Below are positions 1 through 9,854 of a stretch of DNA of 37,500 nucleotides, piece by piece. Source of the DNA: Cristatella mucedo (Eukaryota; Bryozoa; Phylactolaemata; Cristatellidae); NCBI GenBank assembly GCA_009760855.2, contig WPIO01000058.1, positions 2,550,001 to 2,587,500 on the forward strand, given 5' to 3'. The position numbers and the translations under genes were made by a program. Every line of letters begins with the position of its first letter. Position 1 is the first letter of the stretch. Under the pieces are notes generated by a model, which saw only the letters and a list, made by a program, of their open reading frames with translations, ran no database searches and had not been told where the DNA came from.

Positions 1-1293
1 CTAGCTGATTGCACCTCTAGCTTTTTTGTCAGCAAGATAGACAGGATCAGTGAGACCATCCCTTGGGTTGCAGCATCTCTAAACTCATATCCCTCAATTA
101 AATCCGCAAAGGACTCGTGTTCCTCGATTCCGTGCACTACCTCGATGTCTACATTCGAGGTTACAAGCGACCTTATCCGGAAATTTATCGCCCAGTGAAA
201 GAAGACTACTAGTCCTCTAGACTTCTACCCAGCGTCCTACTTCTACTATGCTTAGATCTACTGCTGCCATGAATAACTAGCATAATAAATATGTCCTTAG
301 CCTCAGGCCCGGGCTCTGCACCTTTCCAAAAGGCTGTTGCTGGGCCACTTATTAAGAAAGCCACGCTACATCAAGAGGACTTGAGAAGCTTCTGTCCAGT
401 TTTCATTCGCCCGTCCCTATCAAAGAGACTGGAGCAAGTTGTGGCAGACCAACTGAAATCTTATATTGACACCTCAAACGAAGCAAGTAAGTTCCAGTCT
501 GGGTTTTGAGCTAAGCCCTCCACAGAGTCAGCATTGCTTAGTGTGTATAACGGCCTTACGAATGCAGACTTAGGTAAAGTCTCTCTGCTTGTCCTGCTTG
601 GTCTTTCGGTAGCGTTTGATATTATTGATCACAGCGGCCTTCTTGAGCGTATTGTATCTCGTCTAACTTCCACTGGCACAGCACTGCAATGGTTCAGGTC
701 CTATCTCAGTGGGAGACTCCAGAGTATTGATGTGAACGGAAAAACACCACCCGAGGAAGCATTTTGGTAGGGGTTAGCTTAGGGTTCTGTACTCGCTCTT
801 GCCGATGTGATCGCCAAGCACGATCTAGGCTTTCACTTGTATGCAGATGACACTCAGTTTTATCTTTGCTTTGATTCCTTCTAGCCCTCCAGCACGTCAA
901 ATTATCTACAAACACCTTTTTGCATGTACTATCATGTATGCATGTGCCCATGGATGGCAGCAACATTTCTTAAATTGAATGGTGATACAACTAACTTACT
1001 AGTTATGGGCAAACCAAGTGTGATTCAGAAATCGTAAAACCTTACGCTCAAAATCGGCTCACCCAGCATATCTCCAGTTGAACCTGCACGTAATCTATGT
1101 GTACTGCTCCAAAGCGACCTTTTATTAGACGACCACGTCAGCTCCACAGTCAAGTCTGCCTACTTTCAGCTACATAAAATTGCGGAAATTCTGGCTTTTT
1201 TAGAAAGGGATAACACATCCAAATTGATTCACGCATTTGTGACATCCCGTCTTGACTTATGTAACCTACTGGTTGATGGTCTACCGGCCTGTG
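1..1293 (+). mobile_element. L2-B LINE, reverse-transcriptase region (5' segment, degenerate)
   Basis: The copy is cut by the left window edge. Translation in shifting frames gives, in order: the linker between endonuclease and reverse transcriptase (SSFFVSKIDRI near 17-50), the RT start (SFCPVFIRPSLSKRLE near 390-435), the palm segment VAFDIIDHSGLLERI near 609-650, the catalytic box YADDTQFY near 840-862, the LKLN-D-T-LLVMGKP segment near 970-1015, and the post-RT region (LLQSDLLLDDHV, VKSAYFQL, FVTSRLDLCN) near 1100-1270. This order and wording are those of L2/CR1-clade LINEs. Several stops and frameshifts show that it is dead. It is interrupted at 1294 by an LTR element and resumes at 3414. 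Confidence 0.85.
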
Positions 1294-1528
1294 TGCAGCT
1301 TCATTTAATTGATGACACTACCTCTTATCGTTGTACAAGTGGGCTGTGACACTCGATGTGATAGGCAGTCTATTGAGGATTGTTATGACAAGGGAGTCGG
1401 GGGACTCCGGTAGGCGAGAGGGGCGACGAGAGTCGTGCTTGGCCCTGCTCTGCGAGTGGTGAAATAAACCGGCGGTGTTTCTCATTCGCTAGCGTTCTGT
1501 GCTGTTCGCGACAATAACTCAAACTACA
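1294..1528 (+). repeat. 5' long terminal repeat
   Basis: A 235 bp block starting TG and ending CA (TGCAGCTTC...AACTACA) that recurs in direct orientation at 3174-3413. It contains an AATAAA polyadenylation-type signal (GTGAAATAAAC) near 1460-1470. The five bases before it, CTGTG at 1289-1293, recur directly after the second copy. The two repeats differ at many positions and by a 12 bp indel, about 85 % identical by eye, so the insertion is old. Confidence 0.85.
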
Positions 1529-1539
1529 AGTTATTTCGG

Positions 1540-1551
1540 TGGTATCGGTGG
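1540..1551 (+). other. Candidate primer-binding site of the LTR element
   Basis: TGGTATCGGTGG begins with the TGG expected to pair with a tRNA CCA end and lies 11 bp inside the 5' LTR. The spacing is at the long end for such sites and I could not match it to a specific tRNA. Confidence 0.35.
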
Positions 1552-1557
1552 CCTACA

Positions 1558-1786
1558 GCGATTTTTCTTGAGCATTTTCAAGTCTTTAATGACTTCGAAA
1601 CTTGGCTGTTTGACTCGGAGCGGAGGCTCGATCTGTGCGGTGTCAATCCGACAGTCTGGCACCAGTACCTGCCTCTCTTCTTGGCAGGAAGTGCCTTCTA
1701 TGTGTACTCTTACATGCCGAAGACAATCAAGGATGACTGACTACCGTCTGATTCGTAAGGCTGCACTGAGGCAGCTCTCAGGCTAG
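1558..1786 (+). pseudogene. Gag capsid-like remnant of the LTR element
   Basis: An open frame of 60 codons (1558-1737) gives a helical, aromatic-rich segment with DFETWLFDSERRL near its start and WHQYLPLFLAGSAFYVYSY after it. The spacing of an FxxWxxxF motif, a later W-x-x-x-LPLFL and an A/G-S-A-F-x-x-Y segment resembles the capsid domain of Ty3/Gypsy-type Gag. The frame ends in TGA at 1738; similarity continues in the next frame to the stop at 1784-1786 (DYRLIRKAAL), so one base change in length separates the parts. No ATG and no zinc knuckle are visible. The assignment rests on pattern only. Confidence 0.5.
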
Positions 1787-2711
1787 CAGCAATATTAGCC
1801 CTTGCCTTAGTGGGTCTGACTAAGGCACCTAGAGCAACCGTAGCGGGCGGACTAGCCAAGGACTAGCCAGGGACTAGCCAAGAAAAATTAGGCCGAGGAC
1901 GGACACCGAGAGCTAGGGTCCGTCAACACAGTAGCAGCTACGCTCAAGGTCAAGAGGGCAGAGAGAGAGATAGAGAATATAAACGATAGGACAAGACAGA
2001 GCTCAGGGCTGCAGCTTGGGGAGTCTATGCGAGACTACGCTTCGAGAGCACGAGAGACGAACCTACGGCGACGAACAGCTAAGTGCAACTTAGACTGCGA
2101 AGTTGGGTTCTGCCGGCTACTCAGTTAGCTGCTCGTATCTTGGGGTGCTGTAGCGACCCGCCTTCGGGGTTGGGACAATCGCTAGCGACTCTCGCATAGG
2201 ACGCGGGCTTCGGGAGTTCCGAGCAGTTAACTCCGTCGGTCCGGTACGAGCCGCTTGCGCCGGCGCGTAGCCACTACTAACGGGCCCACATTAAACTGTT
2301 GCTTTCGGCACCCAGTTGTGGCCGCCTGTGTTTTAGCCGCACTGCAGCACTGCATTACGCAGTCCACCGGTAGAGAGCCGGGGGACAGTTTTTTCGCGGT
2401 TACAAGGCTTTAGTACGAGAGCTGGTTAGCTCGGTAGGTGAAGCACGGCTGCTGAGCGCTGAGTTAGTAAAGGCTTGTCGGAGAGGGCGGCGGGGACAGA
2501 CGGGACCAGAAGCAGCATCAGCAATACCCGACAGTGTGCCGGGTGACAACGGTTTTCCAGGGTTCCGCCGTGGGGCACATGGCGACAACGATCAAGGCTG
2601 CAAATGTTTGCCACGCGGTGACGGTGTGCAACGAAGCAACGGCCAGCGAGGCAGCGAAAGCCATGAAGGTGTCGTTGGCCTGCGACGAGCCGGTGGGTTG
2701 TAGCGACGAAG

Positions 2712-2837
2712 GTCTAAGACGCTGAACAGGTTGGAGACGCGGTGCAGGTCGGAGACGCCCCGCAGGTCGGAAACGAGGCGTAGATTGGAGATTCGGTATA
2801 GGTCGGAGAGGTGGCACACGTCGGAAACTCGGCGGCA
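2712..2837 (+). repeat. 18 bp tandem repeat, seven units, inside the LTR element
   Basis: Seven consecutive 18-mers of the form GTCGGAGACGC-GG-GCAG run without gaps from 2712 to 2837. The units vary at several positions, mostly in the second half. Because the unit is a multiple of three, each strand reads as a six-residue repeat (for example RSETRR on the plus strand), which makes long but probably meaningless open frames in this stretch. Confidence 0.75.
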
Positions 2838-3173
2838 GCGCCCGAAGACATTTCGGCGGAGACGGGCCACGGTGGCTTTCGAAGTGGTGGTGGTGTGGGA
2901 TACACCTGTGGGCTTCGAGACTTCGCGGGCTGGTGTCGGACCAGTGGTGGAGAAATATTTGGCCTGGCGACGCGTGAAAGCAGATGTCAAACGCAGCCGG
3001 CTTGTTTGCACAGGCCGTGTGGTCGCCTGCCTCCTCCGAGCAGCCTTTACATAGCCTCTTAATTAAGGGAGAGGACCGGCGCTCTATGGGGACGATGTGC
3101 TTACAGTTTAGCCTTCCTGTTGTCAAACAGTGGAGAATACGCCATAGATTGATCTCCAGATCAGGCAGGCATG

Positions 3174-3413
3174 TGTCTTCATTTAATTGATGACACTGCC
3201 CCTGATCGTTGCAGGAGTGGGCTGTGACACTCGATGTGTAGAGAGTCGGGATGTGCTATTGGTGATTGTCATGACAAGGGAGTCAGGGGACTCCGCTAGT
3301 CGAGAGGGGCGAAGAGAGTCGCGCTTCGCCCTGCTCTATGAGTGTGAAATAAACTGGTGGGGTTGCTCGTCGGCTAGCGTTCTGTGCTGTTCGCGACGAT
3401 AGCTCAAACTACA
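3174..3413 (+). repeat. 3' long terminal repeat
   Basis: Direct repeat of 1294-1528 (starts TGTCTTCATTTAATTG, ends CTCAAACTACA) with the same AATAAA box near 3348. It is followed at once by CTGTG (3414-3418), matching the bases just before the 5' LTR, which is a 5 bp target-site duplication typical of LTR-element integration. No convincing polypurine tract precedes it. A purine run sits about 100 bp upstream near 3065-3076. Confidence 0.85.
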
Positions 3414-4070
3414 CTGTGTAATCAGGCGCTCACACTTGGTTCAAAACTCTGCAGCTAGGCTCATCTGTTGTGAGCGTCGCAATTGTTACATCACACCATC
3501 ACACCACTTCTCACTTTTAGATCCCTTCATTCTCTGGCTCCAGCCTACCTAGGATAACTACTTCCTCACCAGTCGAAGAATCGTGCAATCCCCTTTTCTG
3601 ACTCGAATCTTTTAGCCATACCTCGTACGATTCCCAAAACCATCGGATACCTTAGCATTTAGTTAGTATGCTCCCAAAGCCTGGTACTTTAACCGACGCA
3701 CTTCATAACGTCCCCTTAGATGATGACATTTAAAAAGAAGCTTAAGACACACCTTTTTCTAACAAAATTTAATGGGTCATTGTGATTCGTTCTTTATTTG
3801 CATGTACTCATTTATCACAGCATTTAGTGGGTCCCTGTGATCCCTTCTTCATGTGCTTATGCGTGCTGACGCTGTGCCTACTGCCACTAACCATACTTGC
3901 ACGCTGACCCTGTGCATGTCACCCATAGCCATGTTATTCTTACAGTATATTGAGCATACTACCTCTGATAATTCGATCGTGTTTCCTTTGCATCAAATGT
4001 AAAGCGCCTAGAGAGAGATTGAGTTCTCTGAGGGCGCTTTATCAAGTGTGTTATTATTTTTATTATTACC
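3414..4070 (+). mobile_element. L2-B LINE, 3' segment continuing the copy at 1-1293
   Basis: After the LTR element the LINE resumes with the segment encoding VQNSAARLICCERRN near 3447-3495, then an LKTHLF-type end near 3740-3760 and a 3' UTR. The UTR ends in a hairpin at about 4001-4040 (AAAGCGCCTAGAGAGAGATT then GAGTTCTCTGAGGGCGCTTT) and ATT-rich sequence. The same UTR reappears in reverse at 28787-29010, which helps set its extent. Confidence 0.8.
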
Positions 4071-4190
4071 TGCTTACACTATGCCTGCTGCTTGCTAATA
4101 TTACCACCAAACATTTGATAATGCTTTATATGCAATATCTGTAAAGTGCCTAGAGAGAGATCCAGTTCTCTCAGCGCACTATGCAAACAT
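4071..4190 (+). mobile_element. L2-B-type 3' end, second truncated copy
   Basis: Directly downstream of the previous 3' end is a second, more diverged hairpin tail (AAAGTGCCTAGAGAGAG near 4143-4159 and CTCTCAGCGCACT near 4168-4180). The two may be a head-to-tail pair produced by insertion into the first copy's AT-rich tail. Confidence 0.6.
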
Positions 4191-5027
4191 GTGTGTGGTG
4201 ATACCCCGGCAGGCCTCACGGGAATAATTTGTTGCTCTGCAGCCAGCGGTGGCAGCCGGCCGTAGCTATACTCAAATCATTCACGTGAGGTCAAAGAATG
4301 ATCGTGCCCGCACTAAAGCAGCGTGCCAAAAATGCAGAGTTGAAGTACGCCGCAAGAGTAGCTCACGCATTCGCTTCTCAGATAGTCACCCGTGCTCGCA
4401 TGACTCTGGCACATGACCGACCATTCGTCCGTCAAGCCGACGCCCCAGCCCAGCCGCCGATCGCGCCGAGTCAGCCTGAGCCATTAGCTACGAGCAGTCT
4501 GGGTTGCCTGTCAGCAGAGCGAACAAAGGTCGACCCTTGTATAGGAAGTGACGAATAACTTTTGAATCAGCGTTGGAGCCAAGACGTCCGGTAGCAAATT
4601 ATAAAGATCCCGGATAGATATTAATTTTTCTTGCAGGTCTATGCAAACAACGTATTTCTGTTATTATTGCAACTCGAACCCGAGACCTGGGTCATGAAGA
4701 GTGAACAACTTTCAACTTGTACGGAACGGCTTCGGCCACTACCTACAATGACTTTGCATCACTCGAGTCTCAGGCAAAGGAAGGCGCATTAGACAACAAC
4801 GCAGTTTCGCTCAGCTTTTTATTTGCCGAAATGAAGTTGTCTTTTTGGTTCCTATGCATTTTGTGTGCTTACCTGTTCAAGACTCAGATCGTGTTTCTAG
4901 CCAGAAGTCCTACGTAAATCGGTGGCCCCAAACGTTTTGATGGTTTCTTTAGCATTCTTGCCTAAGCATGATACCCTGAATGTCATTCATCCTTGATTAA
5001 CGAGTCTCTTGCAGTGAGTTGCGCCTG
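4191..5027. other. No gene recognised; B-box remnant of a SINE
   Basis: I recognise no coding region. An 86-codon open frame (4298-4558, plus) has no known motif. At about 4672-4712 the bases ACTCGAACCCGAGACCTGGGTC look like the reversed B-box region of SINE2, so a decayed SINE on the minus strand is likely there. Confidence 0.4.
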
Positions 5028-5100
5028 GATAGAGATTTAGTTCAGCTACAGCTCTAAAAAAACGACCTACTACTATTATCATTATCACCATCAACCAGGT
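5028..5100 (+). mobile_element. Decayed SINE1/L2-B tail
   Basis: GCGCCTGGATAGAGATTTAG at 5031-5050 matches the SINE1 tail (GCGCCTGAATAGAGATTAAG). The second hairpin arm is damaged. It is followed by ACTATTATCATTATCACC, a degraded ATT-type repeat. The tRNA-like head is not visible. Confidence 0.5.
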
Positions 5101-6078
5101 TGAGATCCTAGTCATTCACAGAGACTAAAGTTCCGGTCAACCGTGTTTCTGACGCCTTCTTAATTATGTGACCGTCCTAGCGAGGGCTTGCGTTTAAACT
5201 GTCGGTTGTTTACAAAATTAAAACTCGCTGTCGTTTGCATCGTTAAGTTCGCGACAGCTGCCCGAAATGGGGCAGTGCAACCGTACTCAGCTGACCTCGA
5301 GTAAAGCGCTCAGCTTAATCAGCAGAAAGCACAGCAAGCTGAACGTTGATAAGAATATCTTGCTACCCACGCTAGCCTTTCGTATTATTCTTTGGCGGGA
5401 AGAGGTGTTGCTACTTCTTGGCAATACTACAGTGTGAACTTTTCGCAGCCTTGGTACAGTGACTTGAACATGATTTGTAGACGTACACATATTTTGTTAG
5501 GCCTATTCATAGACTCGGTGACAAGCTATTACATTGACTAGAATGCATTCACTCAGCTTTGAGCATTGCATTGACCTTTATTTTAGCTGCTATCACTCTG
5601 GAATGCTTCTTCCAACTCAGTCACGTCGATAATAACTAGCTTTTTCAGGGGTTCATCCTCACAGCTTTTCCAGTTGTTCTTGAGGAGCTGCGATGATCAT
5701 CTTAAAAAACAGCTAGCTTACTGAGATTATCGGATGCTTGAGCTTCCCATTAGTCCGATTAAACCAGGAAGAGGCAATTCCTTTTTGGCTGACAAACCGA
5801 TGTTATAAACTGCATGCGTCTACATCGTACTATTGCTGTCTGGGCTAGATCAAAGCCTTTTGTAATGCAAACCACAAGTCCTATTTTAACTTGTCTTTAA
5901 TCTGCCATTTATATAAATGGAGCGCAAATGCGCAGTGTGTGTAGCTAAGCAATAATTGTCCTCAAAGTGACGTAATCAAAATAGCCCCGATAGCAATGCG
6001 CTTGAGAGATCCGGCTGCCTGACTTGAGTACTTGCTTCCCTCTGAGACCGGATGCCCGGGTTCAACTGTCAATGCTTA
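5101..6078. other. Unassigned intergenic sequence
   Basis: No open frame with recognisable protein similarity. GGATGCCCGGGTTCAACTG near 6051-6069 resembles an RNA polymerase III B box and may be the last trace of a SINE head joined to the tail that begins at 6079. Confidence 0.35.
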
Positions 6079-6150
6079 CAATAATAATAATGCACTTGAT
6101 AAAGCGCCCTCAGAGAACTCAATCTCTTTCTAGGCGCTTTACATTTGCTT
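6079..6150 (-). mobile_element. L2-B 3' tail fragment
   Basis: A reverse copy of the L2-B end: ATAATAATAATGCACTTGAT, then the hairpin arms AAAGCGCCCTCAGAGAACTC and TCTAGGCGCTTT. Only about 70 bp are present, so it is either a very short 5'-truncated LINE insertion or the tail of a decayed SINE. Confidence 0.7.
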
Positions 6151-6945
6151 TTGTGACACGTATATCCTGCAACGAATAAAAGCATGCTGAAATTATTCCC
6201 GCCTTTGTTAGCGAAGTACAAAAACAACTGTTGGTTCAGCCACATTTACCATTTAAGTGCTCTCGTCCGTAAATAAAGCCATAGTAATTTTCTTTTTACG
6301 AGCTCTGCGAAGTTAAGCAAGAACGCCTAGTGTTGTTTGTCGTTTGGTTATGGTAGATGCTGCTGTTTTTTGTTGTATCGAGTTGTTTTAAGTGCCTATT
6401 TTTATAATAATGGTTACGCAATAGTTAACTTAAGCTTTGTTGTCACTGTTGTACACTTGGCTGCAGCACTTCGTTTGGCTGTAACTCCTGCTGTACAGCT
6501 GCTACTGTCGTATTTAAGGAAGATCGTCAATCCACAGCTGCCTATAAGTATTTGAGCCCAGACTAAGCTTCGCCTTGTCTGCTCGATGAGCAGGCTTAAA
6601 CGAGGTCGCTGTCTTGTGACGTTATTTCTGATTATATTAGGGCAATCTAACGGAGGGATGGCCAGCGTTTGCTCGCGAACAAGTGTATCCATATATTAAG
6701 AATCCCATCGGTATCTTCAAGCTGCACAGCGGTTCTTGCCTTCTGTAGAATTTTTTTAAAAGTAGTATATGTATGCACCTTTAAATTTTTATTTGGTAAT
6801 ATGCCTGCACGGCACTGGAGTAAGGTCACGTCGTTAAAAGAAAGCGTTTTCTCTAGGAATACCTTTGATGCATTCATTGGGGTCATGAGTGTTCTCAAAA
6901 AATAGAGGGAATGAAGAGGGAGACCGAGCACTGTACCGAGAGCAA
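6151..6945. other. Unassigned intergenic sequence
   Basis: AT-rich sequence with short open frames on both strands, none with recognisable motifs. Confidence 0.3.
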
Positions 6946-7066
6946 CAACGTAATGTATCTCCGTCTGTAACTCCACAAAGTCATAAAGACCATGTGGGTG
7001 TTACGCAGGAGATTTTTGTATAGCGCACTCACAACCTAAGCGGCTTTCGGTATGCATTCGATAGCC
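6946..7066 (-). mobile_element. L2-A LINE 3' end fragment
   Basis: The reverse complement matches the last 120 bp of the L2-A copy at 18350-20210: the segment coding GYRM-TESRLGCEC-IQ-SPA, the stop, and the trailing AACACCCACATGGTCTTTAT and GACTTTGTGGAGTTACAGAC. It is 5'-truncated, as is usual for LINE insertions. Confidence 0.75.
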
Positions 7067-7910
7067 AAAAGAACAACTGTAAGTCTTAATGGCAAGAAGG
7101 TGACTATGAACATCGCAGGAAAGCGACCAAGTAACATAACGCGCCCCTTACATTTCTACGATAGGCTGTCACTGGTACGGTCAAGATCTGGCCCACTCCG
7201 TGGCTTAATCCTGGTTACACCAATGCCGCCAATAGGTGTAGATCGAGTGGTGTGAACTGTTCTTACAAACTTAGCGTGCGGCTCTCATGTCTGGAGAAAA
7301 CTAGGCCTCACAAACGCATCGCTCGTAGGCTCATCCGGTACACGACGAATGCATATGAAGCCTAAACCTTGTGTTTCGGCTAGTGACTAGTAGGTGCAGC
7401 ACCAATGCACGAAGGTCAATGTCAAGAATAGCTGAGCTTGGCAGCACTAAGAGCGCCCATTCTTTAACGTACTAAGTCTATATCCTTAGCTACACGTCTA
7501 TTTGACAGCAGCGGAGGGTTAGCTACAGATGTTCAATAGCGGCAGCGACGTACACCGACGGCTCCGTGGCCTACAGCACCAAAAATCAGCTCCAGTGCCT
7601 TGGCCCGCTCTAGAAATACAACTGACTGCCGATCTCGATGCGATGGCCGCCTGTGTGCGGCCTCTGCCGGCGATTATCGCACAATCGGTGCTCAGCCGTT
7701 ACAATTCAGGAGCCGCGAAAAATAAATATCGAGCCATAATCTGGCCGGTGTAGCACGGCGCCATTTCGCTGTCACCTCAGGCTAAACAGTGACTTGAAAC
7801 GGGTGGGCCACTGCTATCGAGAGCAGGCCGCCATTGTAGGTTCTGGCACAGCCAAGTAACGTTAATATTTAAGAAAGAAGATGGCGGCTCACTTGCTGTC
7901 CTGAAAAAAA
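7067..7910. other. Unassigned intergenic sequence
   Basis: Two open frames of 67 and 74 codons (7052-7255 and 7529-7753, plus) show no known motif. Nothing else is recognised. Confidence 0.3.
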
Positions 7911-8062
7911 CGCTGGTTTGGCCCAGTGGTAAAGGTATTTACCGCGACCAAGGCCTGGCCGAGGTCGTCGGCTCGAGCTGCTCGGCGTTTGTGAAGCGCC
8001 TGAATAGAAACTATGTTCTTTTAGCCCTCTAAACAAAGGGAATTAATTAAATATATTGTTAC
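7911..8062 (+). mobile_element. SINE1 copy (tRNA-derived head, L2-type tail)
   Basis: The head contains an A-box-like CTGGTTTGGCCCAGTGGTAA (7912-7931) and a degraded B box near GGTCGTCGGCTCGAGCTG (7962-7979). The tail GCGCCTGAATAGAAACTATG leads into AATTAATTAAAT. The hairpin in this tail is eroded. Confidence 0.75.
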
Positions 8063-8154
8063 TCCGAAGAGCATTGTGTGCTGGAGGCGTTATTGTAGTA
8101 AGTCATCCTTAGTGAGCTAAGAACCTCCTAGGCAAATGCTATTCACTGGTTTGG

Positions 8155-8292
8155 TCCAGCGGTTAAGGGGCCAGCCCCGACCAAGGTCTGGCTGAGGTCG
8201 TGGGCTCGAGCCCTGAGGCATATGTGGAGCGCCTGAATAGAGTTTAAGTTCTCTTGGGGCGCTATACAAATGAATTATGTATTTTTATTTAA
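8155..8292 (+). mobile_element. SINE1 copy
   Basis: The A box is in CTGGTTTGGTCCAGCGG and the B box in GAGGTCGTGGGCTCGAGCCC. Then comes GAGGCATATGTGGAGCGCC, the hairpin tail (AGAGTTTAAGTTCTCTTGGG with GCGC on both sides) and ATGAATTATG. It is one of the best preserved copies of the family in the window. It has internal RNA polymerase III promoter boxes and is presumably dependent on a LINE for movement. Confidence 0.8.
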
Positions 8293-8839
8293 GCATCTAG
8301 TTATGGTTCGTCAATGACAACGAACGCATTTCCTCTCCTCAGGCAGTAATGAAAAGGTGCGAATTGAGTCAGGGAGACAACAATGTAAGTAAGTAGCCTA
8401 CAATTAGCCGAATGAGGCAAATGGAAAAGGAATGCTACAATAGGCAGCACGAGAAGAGGAGGACGTGTGTTATCGCGTACTTTGTTACTTCACCAGCCGC
8501 CCTTAAAGTTGCAGTGCATGCTGATCCCGAAAGCGCCGCCAGTCTTGCAAAAATATGTATATCTGGAGGTCCTCGTTCAATGAGTTCGCCGGCGCAAAGC
8601 ACCGCTGCCTCGCGTTCATTGTATTTGTGTGCTTTATCGTTCCTTGCCGACTACAGGTACGTACCTCTACCTCTTACTGTATGCTACCGCGATGCATGTG
8701 CAGCAGGTGCTGATGGGTAAACACATGTATGTACCTACTAGTAGAGCAAGCATTACGAGGTTATGATCACAGATGAGGTCGTATTAATTCATCATTGCTC
8801 GGGCTAAGCTTGGCTTCTATAGGGACATTTTTGTGCAAT
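8293..8839. other. Unassigned intergenic sequence
   Basis: One 102-codon open frame (8412-8720, plus) has no recognisable domain. I do not call it a gene. Confidence 0.3.
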
Positions 8840-9485
8840 AGCAGGTGCACAATTCTTACATGCTGACGGCTTTAATCCTTAAATCCATGAACCATCTCAA
8901 TAACAGCTCAGAGGTCAACTCATCATCACACCTAGCGAAGCATTCGGCGTCGAGCAGATCATCTGCTAGCTTTTTTGTCCGCGAGATTGACATGGTCGCA
9001 GGCAGATGGTATCCCCCCAAGGTAACGATCCTGGTGGACTCTGGTGTGCTGCGTGCACGATAGCCTCAGGAGTAAGTCGTCGTGCTGAGTCACGCAGCAG
9101 CTCCTCAGACTGACGTCCGTGCGGATTTGGGCTGCGGTGGGGTGGACTGGAGCATGCCCACTCGCGAAGCTGCCCTGAAAGGCTGCTACGCACGTCTGGC
9201 CTCGGCGTACGTGCAGGTATGTACAAGGCCTGCACGCCGATGCACAGTTGAGGCTGGCTTCGTCTGGTGACGCGAGGATTAGTCGAGCTGCTCCTTCGAC
9301 CCACCGAGCCTGCTGGACTCCGGAGCCACGGCCACACCTCTTCAACCGGCTTCTTGCTCGAAGTCGAGCGTCCGCCATAGAGCCTGCCCCAGCTGAGCTC
9401 ATCTCGCACATTATCTCCCGGTCGAAGCAGACTACTGGCCCTCTAATTCGTTACTTTTCATATTCTCTTTTAGGCATCTAGATTT
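8840..9485 (+). mobile_element. L2-B LINE, linker and start of RT region (degenerate)
   Basis: The segment SASFFVREIDM near 8964-8996 matches the linker seen at 17-50, and PAELISHIISRSKQTTGPL near 9382-9440 matches the equivalent of 150-220 in the first L2-B copy. Frames shift between them. No RT catalytic motif is present, so the copy ends or is deleted before the palm. Confidence 0.6.
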
Positions 9486-9854
9486 GCCGCTGTCCTGTAG
9501 TCTAGGACCAGGAGAACTTGGACAAGCAACTCCGGTAAAGAGCAGCACTCTGGTCCTATTTTTTCAGAATGCAAGCTCGGCCGTAAAATATATGAGGTAG
9601 TCTACTTAAAAGGCAGTGAGTGGCAGATCTCAGGTCAATAAGGCAGGTTTGAGCGCCGACGACTGCACTAGTCGGCCTAGCGAGGTTCGTGGTTTGGTTA
9701 CCGCGGTAGCAAAAGGGGGTGACCACGTGACTAGTCTCACAATCTCAGCGGGAGATTTCAGAGCGTGTATGTCAGTGGCCAACAGCTTTCGTTGACTTTT
9801 ACAGAAGAGTATCCCGGGGATCTGCTATGGGCCTTCTTTTCTTTCTAAGTTAGT
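9486..9854. other. Unassigned sequence between two L2-B pieces
   Basis: No motif recognised. It may be decayed RT sequence of the same LINE, because the L2-B piece that follows continues with later RT motifs in the same orientation. Confidence 0.35.

Larger units (their letters stand above)
1294..3413 (+). mobile_element. Degenerate, possibly non-autonomous LTR retrotransposon
   Basis: The element is 2.1 kb: two LTRs around a 1.65 kb interior. A candidate primer-binding site, TGGTATCGGTGG at 1540-1551, begins with the TGG expected opposite a tRNA CCA end, but it is 11 bp from the LTR and the tRNA is not identified. A short gag-like remnant follows. I find no protease, reverse transcriptase, RNase H or integrase. 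The rest of the interior is GC-rich and non-coding, with an 18 bp tandem repeat. The size and lack of pol suggest an internally deleted or TRIM/LARD-like non-autonomous copy. It lies inside an L2-B LINE, so it is younger than that LINE. Confidence 0.8.

Noticed and set aside
2518-3126. 202-codon minus-strand frame with a six-residue repeat
   Set aside because: The repeat is the 18 bp tandem array inside the LTR element. A plus-strand frame is open across the same array, so there is no sign of selection for coding.
8155-8292. Functional tRNA genes at the A/B-box pairs
   Set aside because: The boxes belong to dispersed SINEs with conserved non-tRNA tails. Acceptor arms do not pair convincingly and the sequences recur in several decayed copies.
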